DNA of 64,000 nt from Paenibacillus taiwanensis DSM 18679 (GCF_000425125.1 NZ_KE384309.1:22851-86850); one strand, 5' to 3'. Shown: positions 53,058 to 63,213, counted from the first letter of the stretch. The notes: generated from the sequence alone by a model not told the origin. Translations and numbers: made by a program.

Positions 53058-54277
53058 TGGACACCGTTCGGCAGTTGGCAGAGTTTAACCTCGTGACGAT
53101 TGTACTGGTATGTGTCATTCTTTTTAGCGTATGGCAAGGGGTGAGCAGAGGCGCTTCAGGGTCTGTGCGTCACCTCTTCTTTCTTATAATGGAGTCAGGA
53201 TTGACGGTTATAGCCTTATTGCTGTCCTATAAGGCTGCTCAAGCCTTATCACCGACAGTGGCGGCTTGGCTACAGGAAATGACCATTCAAATTCCAAGCC
53301 ACGAGTTGTCCTGGTGGGAGCGCATGTATTATACGACGGTAACGAGCATAAGGGACTTTGCGCTGCTGCGATTCGCGTTATTGTGTATAGTGCTGTATAT
53401 GTTAATACGGGTCATAATCGGTGCATTGACTCGACTTGTGTTGACGCTGCTTGCCCCTTCGTCAACCAATGATACACCGTCTGGTCAGCCACATGCTGAC
53501 CAGCCGCTTAGACGTCAAGATTTGCATCAGTCTGCACATAAACCGCTTGTTATACGTTTTATGAGCCGTGTGGTGGGGGCTGTGGTCGGAGTCGTAACGG
53601 GTTTTGTTCGTGCGTTTTTTATTGTAGTGCTTCTATTTGGTTATGTAACCTTGCAGCAGGATTCAGTTGTTAGCAAAATGATACAATCATCTGCTGCATA
53701 CCAAGCGGCGGCGAATCAAGTTATTGAGCCGCTTGCAGGGGCGTGGGTAACTAAACAGCTGCCTGTATTTACAGCGCAAGTCGAGGAGCAGTTAAGTGAC
53801 TTGATGCAGCGCAAATACGAGGTCATTGATTATCGCATTCCGCATAATGTGGAGAAGGCTGCCTTTGAGGTGACCAAAGGAGCACGATCTGATGAAGAGA
53901 AAGCGCGTAAGTTGTATGATTGGGTTGGAACACGTGTGGCGTATGACTGGAACAAGGCGAATAATTATATCCAGCGTGGCGAGTGGAAGGAACAAACACC
54001 AGAAGAGACTTTTGATAGCCGGTTAGGGGTTTGTATTGATTATGCGAGACTGTACGCGATCATGGCACGTACGGTGGGACTAGAGGTTCGTGTAGTGACT
54101 GGTAGGGGGTACGATGGGAAAGGCGGATATGGGCCTCATGCCTGGAATACAGTAAAGCTTGGAGATCAAGGCTGGATACCTCTCGATGCAACTTGGGCGA
54201 GTACGGGCAACTGGTTTAATCCACCAAACTTTGAGGCTACCCACATTCCAGATAAAGGAGCATTATCCAACAGTTAA
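53057..54277 (+). CDS. CvpA-like membrane domain fused to transglutaminase-like domain
   Basis: 406 residues. Residues 1-200 have four membrane spans in the CvpA/colicin V production arrangement. Residues 250-400 are a transglutaminase-like (cysteine protease fold) domain with the triad Cys326 (GVCIDYA), His361 (PHAWNTV) and Asp377 (PLDATW), all intact. The domain probably faces outward and could cut or crosslink cell-surface proteins or peptides. ATG 53057 overlaps the upstream stop. A class B PBP gene follows 100 bp downstream. Confidence 0.88.
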   Translation: MDTVRQLAEFNLVTIVLVCVILFSVWQGVSRGASGSVRHLFFLIMESGLTVIALLLSYKAAQALSPTVAAWLQEMTIQIPSHELSWWERMYYTTVTSIRDFALLRFALLCIVLYMLIRVIIGALTRLVLTLLAPSSTNDTPSGQPHADQPLRRQDLHQSAHKPLVIRFMSRVVGAVVGVVTGFVRAFFIVVLLFGYVTLQQDSVVSKMIQSSAAYQAAANQVIEPLAGAWVTKQLPVFTAQVEEQLSDLMQRKYEVIDYRIPHNVEKAAFEVTKGARSDEEKARKLYDWVGTRVAYDWNKANNYIQRGEWKEQTPEETFDSRLGVCIDYARLYAIMARTVGLEVRVVTGRGYDGKGGYGPHAWNTVKLGDQGWIPLDATWASTGNWFNPPNFEATHIPDKGALSNS

Positions 54278-54376
54278 TATGCGCTGTTTAGTCTTTGAGC
54301 GAGCCGTTCTTATGTGATAAACTAACATAATGAACATTACTCAACGAACATACTACGCAGGAAGGATGATGGTGCT

Positions 54377-56419
54377 TTGAGTCATCCACATTCGGACGAA
54401 CCACACAAGCGCGAACTATTAAACCGCCGCCACTTTTCATTTCGACTAAATACTTTTTTCTTTGTTACTTTTGCTGTCTTTACGGTGCTTATAGTGCGCC
54501 TTGCTATATTACAATTTGTAGAGGGACCTAGTTTAAAGGAGAAAGAAACAAGATTAGGTTATAAGACAACCGCTATTCCTCCGCTGCGGGGAACTATTTA
54601 TGATGCTGGCCAAAAGCGATTGGCTTATTCGACTTCGACGCAGTCTCTTTATTTTAACGTGGACAAGAATTACACGAAGGAAGAGAATATGGCAGATGCG
54701 AAGCAGCTTGCCCATACACTTGCTGATGTATTTAAGGAATACGGAGATACCTCTAAGGAGAAACCACTGACCGCTGAAGAGATTCTAAAGCGTATGGACT
54801 TAACAGGCAAGCTGAATTATGTGTTTGTGCCACGTTTAATCAAGACGGGATTAACCCCTAAGGAAATTGCTTATTTTTTGGAGCACAAGCCTGAGTACAA
54901 AGGACTCGATATTGTTGAGGACAGTGTACGGAACTATGATGAGGATACCGTTGCTGTACAGACAATTGGGTATTTGAAGAAGTTTAAAGGTGTGCGTGAA
55001 TCATATGATTACTACAAAAATATTCAGAAAAATAAAGATACGTTGCCAGATGAGTTAAGATACCTTGATTATGAGGATGTTGGCGTAGACGGTATTGAAT
55101 TGATGTATCAAGAGGAATTGCGTGGAAAGAACGGCTTGAAGAGGTTCCCTGTTAACGTTGCTGGTCGTATTATCGGTCAGATGGAGTTAACGAAGCCAGA
55201 GCGCGGGAACGATCTGCATCTGACGATTCATAAGGACATTCAGATGAAGACAGAAGAATCGATTATGAAGACGCTAGAGAAAGTGCGCAATTCTTCTGAC
55301 TCCCTTGAGAGTGCTCCTAATGCGCGCACAGGTTATGCGGTAGCAATGGAAGTTAAGACTGGCAACGTCGTTACGATGGCAAGCATGCCTGATTATAATA
55401 CAAACGTGTGGAAAAACGGCTCTATTAGCCCTGAAGATTACGAAAAGTATAAGTTTAATATGAACAACGGTACGATAAAGGCCGCATACGGTCCTTACGA
55501 TGACGAGGAAATTAAGAAGCACCCCAACTCCATCGTTTACCTAGGTTCAACTATGAAGCCGCTATCGGTACTGATCGGCTTGCAAGAGAAGCTGTTTGGC
55601 TTATATGATAATTATTTTGATGGAGGATACGCTGAATTTGGACGTAAAGGCTACGAGACCAAGGTATGGAACTCTAGCCGGAAGTCATTCGGTTATATCG
55701 ATGCAGCAGAAGCTTTGCGCGTATCGTCCAATGCTTTTATGGTTGAAATGATCGGCAAGCGATTGTACTCTCGGACTGACATGAACGGCCTTGAGGTGTG
55801 GGACAAGTACATGGAGATGTTTGGACTTGGTGTGAAGACAGGGAGCGGGCTTCCTGGTGAATTTGCCGGTTTGAAGGACTATCTTTCAGAAGCGGAAAGA
55901 AACAATTCACAGTCTGCACTCGTATACTCCTCTTTTGGCCAGCAAGGTAAATATACGACATTACAGCTTGCACAATATGCGGCAACTTTAGCTTCACATG
56001 GCAAGCGCATGAAGCCGCAGTTTGTCAGCAAGATTACGGATGGGGACGGTAAGATCGTCAAACAGTTCAAGCCGGAAGTGTTAAATGAAGTTAAGTTTAA
56101 TGACTCGTATTGGGATATAGTAGAGCTTGGGATGAGTCGCGTTAACGTTCACGGCTTTGATGGATTCCCTTATAAATTCTATCGTAAGACAGGTACGTCA
56201 CAGCAAGATGTTGGGGGCAGAACGATTGAAAACGGGGTGTTTATCGCTTATGCACCAGCTGAGAATCCAACTTTGGCTGTTGCGGTTGTCGTACCGGAGG
56301 GGGGCTATGGCTCCTATAGTGCGGCACCAATTGCACGTGCCATCTTTGATGCTTACGATGAAGCTGTAGGGCTTACAGGCACGCCGCGCAAAGCGACACC
56401 ACCAGCTACAACGGAATAA
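54377..56419 (+). CDS. Class B penicillin-binding protein (PbpA/PbpH type)
   Basis: 680 residues. An N-terminal anchor (about 25-45), a PBP dimerisation domain (about 60-260), and a transpeptidase domain with S391-T-M-K394, S450-S451-N452 and K604-T-G606. No PASTA domains. The IPPLRGTIYDAGQKRLAYST segment is typical of elongation-type monofunctional PBPs. It crosslinks peptidoglycan. Start appears to be TTG, after GAAGGATG. Promoter not clear; a terminator follows. Confidence 0.93.
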   Translation: MSHPHSDEPHKRELLNRRHFSFRLNTFFFVTFAVFTVLIVRLAILQFVEGPSLKEKETRLGYKTTAIPPLRGTIYDAGQKRLAYSTSTQSLYFNVDKNYTKEENMADAKQLAHTLADVFKEYGDTSKEKPLTAEEILKRMDLTGKLNYVFVPRLIKTGLTPKEIAYFLEHKPEYKGLDIVEDSVRNYDEDTVAVQTIGYLKKFKGVRESYDYYKNIQKNKDTLPDELRYLDYEDVGVDGIELMYQEELRGKNGLKRFPVNVAGRIIGQMELTKPERGNDLHLTIHKDIQMKTEESIMKTLEKVRNSSDSLESAPNARTGYAVAMEVKTGNVVTMASMPDYNTNVWKNGSISPEDYEKYKFNMNNGTIKAAYGPYDDEEIKKHPNSIVYLGSTMKPLSVLIGLQEKLFGLYDNYFDGGYAEFGRKGYETKVWNSSRKSFGYIDAAEALRVSSNAFMVEMIGKRLYSRTDMNGLEVWDKYMEMFGLGVKTGSGLPGEFAGLKDYLSEAERNNSQSALVYSSFGQQGKYTTLQLAQYAATLASHGKRMKPQFVSKITDGDGKIVKQFKPEVLNEVKFNDSYWDIVELGMSRVNVHGFDGFPYKFYRKTGTSQQDVGGRTIENGVFIAYAPAENPTLAVAVVVPEGGYGSYSAAPIARAIFDAYDEAVGLTGTPRKATPPATTE

Positions 56420-56424
56420 GAATA

Positions 56425-56460
56425 AAGCGGCTGTTCTCAGATGAGGGCAGCCGCTTGTTT
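56425..56460 (+). terminator. Terminator of the PBP gene
   Basis: AAGCGGCTG and CAGCCGCTT followed by GTTTG. Confidence 0.75.
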
Positions 56461-56754
56461 GTTGAAAGGCCTAGTAAACAGCATTAAAGGGAAAAATGTT
56501 GACTTCATTAGGTTTATATGCAAATTTGTGATAATAGTTTGTTATTCACTGTTATCTAGTATTTTTGCACTCTCCAGTATATAAATATTAGTAATATTTA
56601 GGTGAAAATATACGGTGTTATATTTAATTTGTACAACAAATATATAGTTTGTCCATTATGAAAGCGTTTACTATTTGCTTAAAATGAAGGGGTACGTCTC
56701 AGGGCCAGCGCGCGGTATGAGACGATACATAACTGAACAAAATGAGGTGCTAGG
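56461..56754 (+). other. AT-rich regulatory region of the GH85 gene
   Basis: About 300 bp, strongly AT-rich, with no coding signal. It holds a candidate cre site (56659-56672) and an inverted repeat CGTCTCA...TGAGACG (56696-56724) just before the ribosome site. I cannot fix the promoter with confidence. Confidence 0.5.
56659..56672. promoter_or_regulatory. Candidate CcpA cre site
   Basis: TGAAAGCGTTTACT matches the cre consensus TGWAANCGNTNWCA at 13 of 14 positions (last base differs). Upstream of a secreted glycosidase gene, carbon catabolite control is plausible. Confidence 0.6.
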
Positions 56755-59163
56755 ATGAAGCAGAAACAAAGAAGAGCAAGATGGGCGGCCATTCTTGGCT
56801 GGAGCATGATGGTATTCGTATTATCGGCTGGCGCAGCCCATGCACAGCAGCCATATACCTCTTATTGGTTTCCAGACCAACTGCTGAAATGGAGTCCGGC
56901 AGCGGACAAAGACGCGGAGTTTAACAAAGGGACGATTCGTCTGGCTGAACGTTTCACTGGTGAAAAGGTTAACGGCAACGCAAGTACCCAGCCTAAGCTG
57001 ATGGGGCTTGCTGCTATGAATCCGCATACGAGTAATGTGCCTTCTCAAGGATCGGATCAGGACAGCGTTGATGCGTTCAGCTTCTGGCAGTATGTAGATA
57101 CGATGGTGCTTTGGGGTGGATCTTCAGGAGAAGGGATTATCGTGCCACCAAGTGCTGACATTATTGATGCCGCGCACAAAAATGGAGTCCCGATCGTGGG
57201 CACGGTATTTTTCCCGCCAACTGCCTACGGTGGTACTTATCAATGGGTGCAGCAGACGCTGCAACAGCGCCCGGATGGTTCGTTTCCAGTAGCAGACAAA
57301 CTGATTGAAGCAGCGGATTACTTTGGCTTTGACGGCTGGTTTATTAATCAGGAGACAGCTGGCGGCAATGCTGCGGATGCAACTAAAATGCAGCAGTTCC
57401 TCAAATATATGCAAGATCACAAAAAGCCAAACATGCAAGTAGTCTGGTACGACTCCATGACAAAAGGTGGCGGTATTAGCTGGCAAAATGCGCTGAACGC
57501 CCAAAATGAAATGTTTTTGCAAAGTGGCAGCAGCAAAATATCTGACTCGATGTTTATCAACTTTAACTGGTCCGCCTCTGGACTGCAAAGCTCAGCTAGT
57601 AAAGCCTCCAGTCTTGGCCGCAGCCCCTATGATGCTTACGCAGGCATTGATGTAGAGGCCAATGGAACCGGCAGTTACGTAAACTGGTCGGCCATCTTCC
57701 CACAAGGGCAACAAGCACGTACATCCCTCGGCATCTATCGGCCGGATTGGGCTTACCGCAGTGCCACTTCTATGAGCCAGTTTTACACGAAATCTAGCCA
57801 GTTCTGGGTTGGGGCAAATGGAAACCCAAGTCAAACGAATGCTTCGGGCTGGCCAGGCATGGCCCATTACTTTGCTGATAAATCCTCTATAAGCACGTTA
57901 CCGTTTACAACCAACTTTAACACAGGTCATGGCAAAATGTTTGCGATTAATGGCAACGTCATGCGGACGAAGGAATGGAACAATCGCAGCTTGCAAGATA
58001 TACTGCCAACATGGCGCTGGATTACGCAGAGCGAAGGTGCAGCGTTAACGCCTAGCTTGGATTGGGAGCAAGCTTACTACGGCGGTAGTTCCCTCAAAGT
58101 AAGCGGTAATTTGACCGCACAAAACGCCACTCATGTACGATTGTATCGGACAGCGCTGCCAGTTGACGCCAATACGGTATTATCTGTAACCTATAAGACG
58201 CCAATCGCTGGAGCACAGATCAAGGCGGCACTTGTATTTGCAGATCAACCGTCTCAAACAGAATACGTGTCCTTACAAAGCACAAATGCGTCAAACTGGA
58301 CAACCTCATCTTTGCCGCTATCTGCATACGCAGGTCGTACGATTACAGAAATCGGTCTGAAATTCGAAAGCAGCATAGCAATTCCTAACTTTACTGCATA
58401 CATTGGGGAGTTGTCTGTACGTAACGGCAGTCCGCAGCCTCCATTGCCGGCGGTATCTAATCTGACGGTTACAGAGCTTGGTTTGAGCGGCGCGTCAACC
58501 GATGTTCGTTTGAAGTGGGACTCCCTTTCAGGGGGCGTTCAGGTGTATGAAATTTACCGTATAAAGCCTGACGGCTCAAAGGAGTTCGTAAATGCGACAC
58601 CTAACCGTGTTTTCTACATTCCACCTATGTTCCGCATCGGCAATGAACAACAGACTACACTCGAAGTCATTGCGCTCGGCAAAGATGGGCAGCGCGGAGC
58701 GGCAGCGCAAGTTAGCTTCATATGGTCAAATGTGCAGCCAGGTATAACAAATGTGGCCTTAAATCGTACCGCAACCGCGGATACGTTTGTAAGCGGAGAA
58801 ACTCCTGCCAAAGCAGTTGATGGCACGGTGGCAAACAATAGTAAATGGTGCGCCACTGGCAGCGGCAACCATTGGTTAAGTGTTGACTTGGGTTCTTCTT
58901 ATGCCATCACGAAGTTTGTCGTTAAACATGCTGCGGCTGGCTTGGAGTCTGCAAGTTTTAATACTCGTGACTTTAAGCTTCAGTTAAGTGCAGACGGCGT
59001 TAATTGGACAGAAGTGGTGAGCGTAACGGGCAATACGCAAGGAGAAACAAGCCACACGATTAGTGCAACCAATGCCCGCTATGCGAAGTTGGTGGTCACT
59101 AAGGCAACACAGACGAGTGATACAGCTGCACGTATTTATGAGTTGGAAGTATACGGGCAATAA
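56755..59163 (+). CDS. Secreted GH85 endo-beta-N-acetylglucosaminidase with F5/8C domain
   Basis: 802 residues. Signal peptide (about 1-30, cleavage near AHAQQ), GH85 catalytic barrel (about 35-400) with the Asn198-Gln199-Glu200 pair (FINQET; Asn stabilises the oxazoline intermediate and Glu is the acid/base in this family), a beta-sandwich region (about 430-560), a fibronectin-like segment (about 570-655) and a C-terminal F5/8 type C sugar-binding domain (about 665-800). Such enzymes cut between the two core GlcNAc residues of N-glycans. ATG follows a GAGGTGCTAGG site. Confidence 0.93.
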   Translation: MKQKQRRARWAAILGWSMMVFVLSAGAAHAQQPYTSYWFPDQLLKWSPAADKDAEFNKGTIRLAERFTGEKVNGNASTQPKLMGLAAMNPHTSNVPSQGSDQDSVDAFSFWQYVDTMVLWGGSSGEGIIVPPSADIIDAAHKNGVPIVGTVFFPPTAYGGTYQWVQQTLQQRPDGSFPVADKLIEAADYFGFDGWFINQETAGGNAADATKMQQFLKYMQDHKKPNMQVVWYDSMTKGGGISWQNALNAQNEMFLQSGSSKISDSMFINFNWSASGLQSSASKASSLGRSPYDAYAGIDVEANGTGSYVNWSAIFPQGQQARTSLGIYRPDWAYRSATSMSQFYTKSSQFWVGANGNPSQTNASGWPGMAHYFADKSSISTLPFTTNFNTGHGKMFAINGNVMRTKEWNNRSLQDILPTWRWITQSEGAALTPSLDWEQAYYGGSSLKVSGNLTAQNATHVRLYRTALPVDANTVLSVTYKTPIAGAQIKAALVFADQPSQTEYVSLQSTNASNWTTSSLPLSAYAGRTITEIGLKFESSIAIPNFTAYIGELSVRNGSPQPPLPAVSNLTVTELGLSGASTDVRLKWDSLSGGVQVYEIYRIKPDGSKEFVNATPNRVFYIPPMFRIGNEQQTTLEVIALGKDGQRGAAAQVSFIWSNVQPGITNVALNRTATADTFVSGETPAKAVDGTVANNSKWCATGSGNHWLSVDLGSSYAITKFVVKHAAAGLESASFNTRDFKLQLSADGVNWTEVVSVTGNTQGETSHTISATNARYAKLVVTKATQTSDTAARIYELEVYGQ

Positions 59164-59515
59164 TGCAGCGTAAATAACAGAAGATTAAAACGGTATCTTT
59201 ATAGAGCAAGGGGCTGCTGCTTGAGTAGTCGTGTTGAAGTTTTCCTACTTGAGCGGCAGCTCCATTTGAGTACATAAGGGGTTAGGCGCGTAGCAATATT
59301 AGGGACAAGGTACCAGTTGGCAGGGCAAGACATACAGTAGTATGAAAAGTATCCCTATTATCATTACATTTACAAGGAGTCAACAACTTTTTTTTGCCGA
59401 AAAAGTTGCACTGGGTAAACATTATTGTGTATATTAAACAAAAGAAGTACCGGTAAAAAGTATTGCTCTTATATAAAATATATAACTGCATACAATTTAT
59501 AAAAGGGAGAGTGTA
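59164..59515. other. Intergenic region GH85 - mntA
   Basis: No gene. It contains a long hairpin (59209-59263), a CAACTTTTT...AAAAAGTTG repeat (59384-59408), and a TTTTTGCC element (59391-59398) that partly resembles one half of an MntR box. A TATATT -10-like hexamer lies at 59430-59435. The MntR match is weak. Confidence 0.4.
59209..59263 (+). terminator. Hairpin after the GH85 gene
   Basis: GGGGCTGC-TGCTTGAGTAG pairs with CTACTTGAG-GGCAGCTCC. No good T-tract, but location fits termination. Confidence 0.6.
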
Positions 59516-60505
59516 ATGAAAGTGAAAGCAAAGTCAACAAGATGGAATTCAGCGCTTAAGCGTTTGGTTATGACTGTACTGTTTTTAAGTTTGGCAATGG
59601 GCATTGCGGCTTGCAGCAGTGGAAATTCACAACAAACTTCAAGCGGCACGACTGCCAATGAAGGCAGCGGCAAGCTGACAATCACAACTACGATAGGTAT
59701 GATCGCGGATGTTGTCGAGCAAATAGGCGGCGATCACGTCGCCGTCACCGGTTTGATGGGCTCTGGAGTTGATCCGCATTTGTATAAAGCATCGCAAGGG
59801 GATATTAAGAAGCTGGATGAAGCGGATATCGTGTTCTATAACGGATTGCATCTTGAAGGCAAGATGGTAGATATTTTAGAAAAGATGAGCAAAAACAAAA
59901 AAACAGTTGCAGTCTCACAAAAGCTGGACGAAGCGAAGCTGTTGGCTGATCCGGCCGCTCCGGAGGCACATGATCCGCATATCTGGTTTGATGTGAGCAA
60001 CTGGATTAGTGCGGCGGAAGTTATCCGTGACACCTTAGTGGAAATGGATGCTGCAAACGCAGACGAGTACCGTCAAAATGCAAATACGTATCTCGCTAAA
60101 TTAAGAGAAACGGACGCATATGTTAGGGAACAGATCAAGACGATACCAGAGGGCAGCCGCGTATTAGTTACAGCGCATGATGCATTCCATTATTTTGGCA
60201 AAGCGTATGGGATGAAGGTGATGGGGCTTCAAGGCATAAGCACAGCATCTGAATATGGCAGCAGGGATGTAAGTGAGCTGCGTGATTATTTGGTTGATCA
60301 CCAGATCAAGGCTGTATTTGTAGAGTCAAGCGTGCCAAAGAAAGCTATTGAAGCTGTTATCGAAGGGGCAAAGAAGAAAGGTCATCACGTTGCCATAGGC
60401 GGCGAATTGTTTTCGGATGCAATGGGGACACCAGGCACGCCGGAAGGTACTTATATCGGAATGGTCAAACATAACGTTGATGTAATTGTTAACGCTTTAC
60501 AATAA
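59516..60505 (+). CDS. mntA: Manganese (or zinc) ABC transporter lipoprotein MntA
   Basis: 329 residues. Lipobox GIAACS (Cys about 33) after a signal sequence; TroA-type cluster A-I fold with metal ligands in VDPHLY (His), DPHIWFD (His), a Glu/Asp pair and TAHDAFHYF. Order with the next three genes (substrate-binding protein, ATPase, two permeases) is that of B. subtilis mntABCD. Zinc-binding relatives usually carry a His-rich loop; none is seen here, which favours manganese. Confidence 0.9.
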   Translation: MKVKAKSTRWNSALKRLVMTVLFLSLAMGIAACSSGNSQQTSSGTTANEGSGKLTITTTIGMIADVVEQIGGDHVAVTGLMGSGVDPHLYKASQGDIKKLDEADIVFYNGLHLEGKMVDILEKMSKNKKTVAVSQKLDEAKLLADPAAPEAHDPHIWFDVSNWISAAEVIRDTLVEMDAANADEYRQNANTYLAKLRETDAYVREQIKTIPEGSRVLVTAHDAFHYFGKAYGMKVMGLQGISTASEYGSRDVSELRDYLVDHQIKAVFVESSVPKKAIEAVIEGAKKKGHHVAIGGELFSDAMGTPGTPEGTYIGMVKHNVDVIVNALQ

Positions 60506-60593
60506 TGATTGTCTGTCATGCTGCGGAAAAGAATAATCCCGTTTGACTGACCGATTTATAAATAGAAGCAAGCAGTAGAGAGGAGGAGCAACA

Positions 60594-61367
60594 ATGAAAC
60601 AAACTAGACATGCATCACCTTTGACCGTTACAGGATTAACTGTCGCTTATCAAAAAAAGCCAGTGCTTCGTAACTTAACTTTTGATGTGCCAGAAGGTAA
60701 ACTGATCGGAATTATTGGACCGAACGGTGCAGGGAAGTCTACCATGATCAAAGCGATTTTAGGATTGCTCCCTAAGGTTAGCGGAGAGGTTCAAATTTAT
60801 GGCAAGCCATATGCTGAAATGAGAAAGCTTATCGGTTATGTGCCGCAGCGTGAATCGGTCGACTGGGATTTTCCTACGAATGCGTTGGACGTAGTCATGA
60901 TGGGGCGTTACGGGCATCTGGGTTGGTTTAAACGCCCAGGCGCTAACGAGCGGGAAATAGCGCTGGACTGCCTGAATAAAGTAGGTATGGCAGATTATGC
61001 GCATCGCCAAATTTCACAATTGTCAGGCGGTCAGCAGCAGCGGGTGTTTCTGGCCAGAGCGCTTGCACAAAATGCGGATTTATATTTTATGGATGAGCCA
61101 TTTGTTGGTGTTGATGCGATGACGGAGAAAGCGATTATTAGCTTGTTAAATGAGCTAAAGGCGCAAGGCAAAACGGTTCTTGTCGTCCATCATGATTTAG
61201 CAACTGTGAAAGAGTACTTTGACTGGGTGATGCTGCTGAATGTGGAGCTGATAGCTAATGGGCCTACAGAGCTTGTATTTACGAAATCGCTGCTCCACGA
61301 GACGTACGGTGGCAAATTAGCCGTATTTGACCAAGAAGACGGGGCTACCCTCGTCGGAGCGAGGTGA
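60594..61367 (+). CDS. mntB: Manganese ABC transporter ATPase MntB
   Basis: 257 residues. Walker A GPNGAGKST, signature LSGGQQQR, Walker B with LYFMDEPF, and H-loop VVHHD are all present. It powers uptake through MntC/MntD. AGGAGGAG precedes the ATG. The permease gene starts 5 bp after its stop. Confidence 0.94.
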   Translation: MKQTRHASPLTVTGLTVAYQKKPVLRNLTFDVPEGKLIGIIGPNGAGKSTMIKAILGLLPKVSGEVQIYGKPYAEMRKLIGYVPQRESVDWDFPTNALDVVMMGRYGHLGWFKRPGANEREIALDCLNKVGMADYAHRQISQLSGGQQQRVFLARALAQNADLYFMDEPFVGVDAMTEKAIISLLNELKAQGKTVLVVHHDLATVKEYFDWVMLLNVELIANGPTELVFTKSLLHETYGGKLAVFDQEDGATLVGAR

Positions 61368-61372
61368 CGACG

Positions 61373-62326
61373 ATGTTATTATGGTCTTGGTCTGTATTGG
61401 CAGACCCTAATACACAATGGATCTTAATCGGCTGTATGCTGCTTGGCTTAATGAGCGGCATCATCGGCAGCTTTGCTTATTTGCGCAAGCAAAGCTTGGT
61501 GGGGGACACGCTCGCCCATGCAGCGCTGCCAGGCATTTGTATCGCTTTTATGCTTACTGGTGTGAAATCGCTACCGTTATTTTTTTTAGGCGCCTTAGTC
61601 GCGGGACTCCTTGCAACGTTTTCAATATCTGTCATTACGCGGTATTCGCGCATTAAGGCTGATGCGGCGATGGGTATCGTGTTGTCCGTTTTTTTTGGAA
61701 TTGGGATTGTATTATTAACACAAATTCAGCATTCGTCATATGGCAATCAGAGTGGGCTTGATAAATTTTTGTTTGGGCAAGCTGCTTCTATGATTCAGAG
61801 TGACGTATACACGATGATCGGGGTATCAGCTGTTATTATTTTGGCTTGCAGCTTCTTGTTTAAGGAGTTTAAGCTGTTAAGCTTTGACCCGGGCTTTGCC
61901 CGTGGGTTGGGCTTTCCGATCGGTTTGCTGGAACAAATGCTAATGTTCTTTACCGTTATCGCTGTAGTTGTCGGCATTCAAGCGGTTGGTGTCGTGTTAG
62001 TTGCAGCATTGCTGATTACACCAGCAGTGTCGGCGAGATACTGGACGGATCGACTTGGACTGATGGTGAGCTTAAGTGGTATATTTGGCGCCATCAGCGG
62101 GGTTATTGGGACATTGATCAGCACGACTACTAGCAACCTGCCTACAGGCCCATTAAGTGTGTTGGCCGCAACGACCGTGTTTGTGTTCTCGGTGCTGTTT
62201 GCGCCACGCCGAGGTGTGTGTGCTAAAGTGATTCGGCGAATACGTACTAACCGTACGATTCGAGAGGAAGAACGTTCTCGAATGAGCGAGCGTGGCACTC
62301 GTTTGCGGAAGGAGGCCTCGTTGTGA
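61373..62326 (+). CDS. mntC: Manganese ABC transporter permease MntC
   Basis: 317 residues with eight or nine spans and the ABC-3 family pattern (SFAYLRKQSLVGDTLAHAALPG). GAGGTGA precedes ATG 61373; a GTG at 61364 would overlap the mntB stop. The basic C-terminal tail (EEERSRMSERGTRL) is cytoplasmic. Overlaps mntD by 4 bp. Confidence 0.92.
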   Translation: MLLWSWSVLADPNTQWILIGCMLLGLMSGIIGSFAYLRKQSLVGDTLAHAALPGICIAFMLTGVKSLPLFFLGALVAGLLATFSISVITRYSRIKADAAMGIVLSVFFGIGIVLLTQIQHSSYGNQSGLDKFLFGQAASMIQSDVYTMIGVSAVIILACSFLFKEFKLLSFDPGFARGLGFPIGLLEQMLMFFTVIAVVVGIQAVGVVLVAALLITPAVSARYWTDRLGLMVSLSGIFGAISGVIGTLISTTTSNLPTGPLSVLAATTVFVFSVLFAPRRGVCAKVIRRIRTNRTIREEERSRMSERGTRLRKEASL

Positions 62327-63213
62327 CGGATTTTTGGATTATTGCGACAGGGGCGTTGGTCGCCATCTCATGCGGCATACTTGGCTGCTTCCTTGTACTT
62401 CGAAAAATGTCACTAATTGGTGACGCAATCAGCCACTCCGTTTTGCCTGGAATTGTGATCGCTTTTATGATCAGCGGTTCACGTGATTCGCTTGCGATGC
62501 TATTAGGTGCTTCGGTTGTGGGACTTATTACCGTTTTTCTCATACAAATATTTCAACAGAGCGGCGTTCAGGCTGATGCTTCAATAGGGGTTGTATTTAC
62601 AGCGCTATTTGCAGTTGGTGTTGTGCTTGTCAGCTTAAATGCACGTCAAGTCGATCTTGACTTAGATTGCGTATTATTTGGTGAAATTGCTTATGTACAT
62701 TGGAATACGATTGACGTCTTAGGCATTGACTACATACCGAAGGCCGTCTGGATACTTGGATTTACGGTAGCTGTTATTTTCGTAGTAATTGGACTCTTTT
62801 ACAAACAATTTAAAATTTGCGCGTTTGATCCCGCTATGGCACTTGCATGCGGTATTCCAGTGGCGTTGTTCCACTATCTCTTGATGGGTCTTGTCTCGAT
62901 GACAACAGTGGCGAGCTTTGAAAGTGTTGGCGCTATTTTAGTTGTAGGTATGCTGATCGTACCTGCTGCTACGGCTTACTTGCTGACAGAGCGGTTGTCA
63001 GTGATGATCGTATACAGTGTGCTGATTGGTATTACTTGCGCAGTGCTGGGTTATTATTCGGCTGCATGGCTTGATGCTTCTATTGCTGGAATGATGGTCA
63101 CTGTAGCAGGTGCGTTGTTTGTATTGGCTTTTATTTTTTCTCCGAGCCACGGTATGTTGGCACGGTTAATTAAACAGCGTAAGCTCGCTGTTCTTCACAG
63201 CCAAGTAAGCTGA
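62323..63213 (+). CDS. mntD: Manganese ABC transporter permease MntD
   Basis: 296 residues, ABC-3 permease with eight spans and the same LRKMSLIGDAISHSVLPG pattern. GTG start overlaps the mntC stop (GTGA), with AAGGAGG seven bases before it. Forms the membrane channel with MntC. Confidence 0.92.
   Translation: MTDFWIIATGALVAISCGILGCFLVLRKMSLIGDAISHSVLPGIVIAFMISGSRDSLAMLLGASVVGLITVFLIQIFQQSGVQADASIGVVFTALFAVGVVLVSLNARQVDLDLDCVLFGEIAYVHWNTIDVLGIDYIPKAVWILGFTVAVIFVVIGLFYKQFKICAFDPAMALACGIPVALFHYLLMGLVSMTTVASFESVGAILVVGMLIVPAATAYLLTERLSVMIVYSVLIGITCAVLGYYSAAWLDASIAGMMVTVAGALFVLAFIFSPSHGMLARLIKQRKLAVLHSQVS

Noticed and set aside
59391-59408. Possible MntR box upstream of mntA
   Set aside because: Only one half resembles the known box and the dyad is poor, so it is noted in the intergenic entry but not called.
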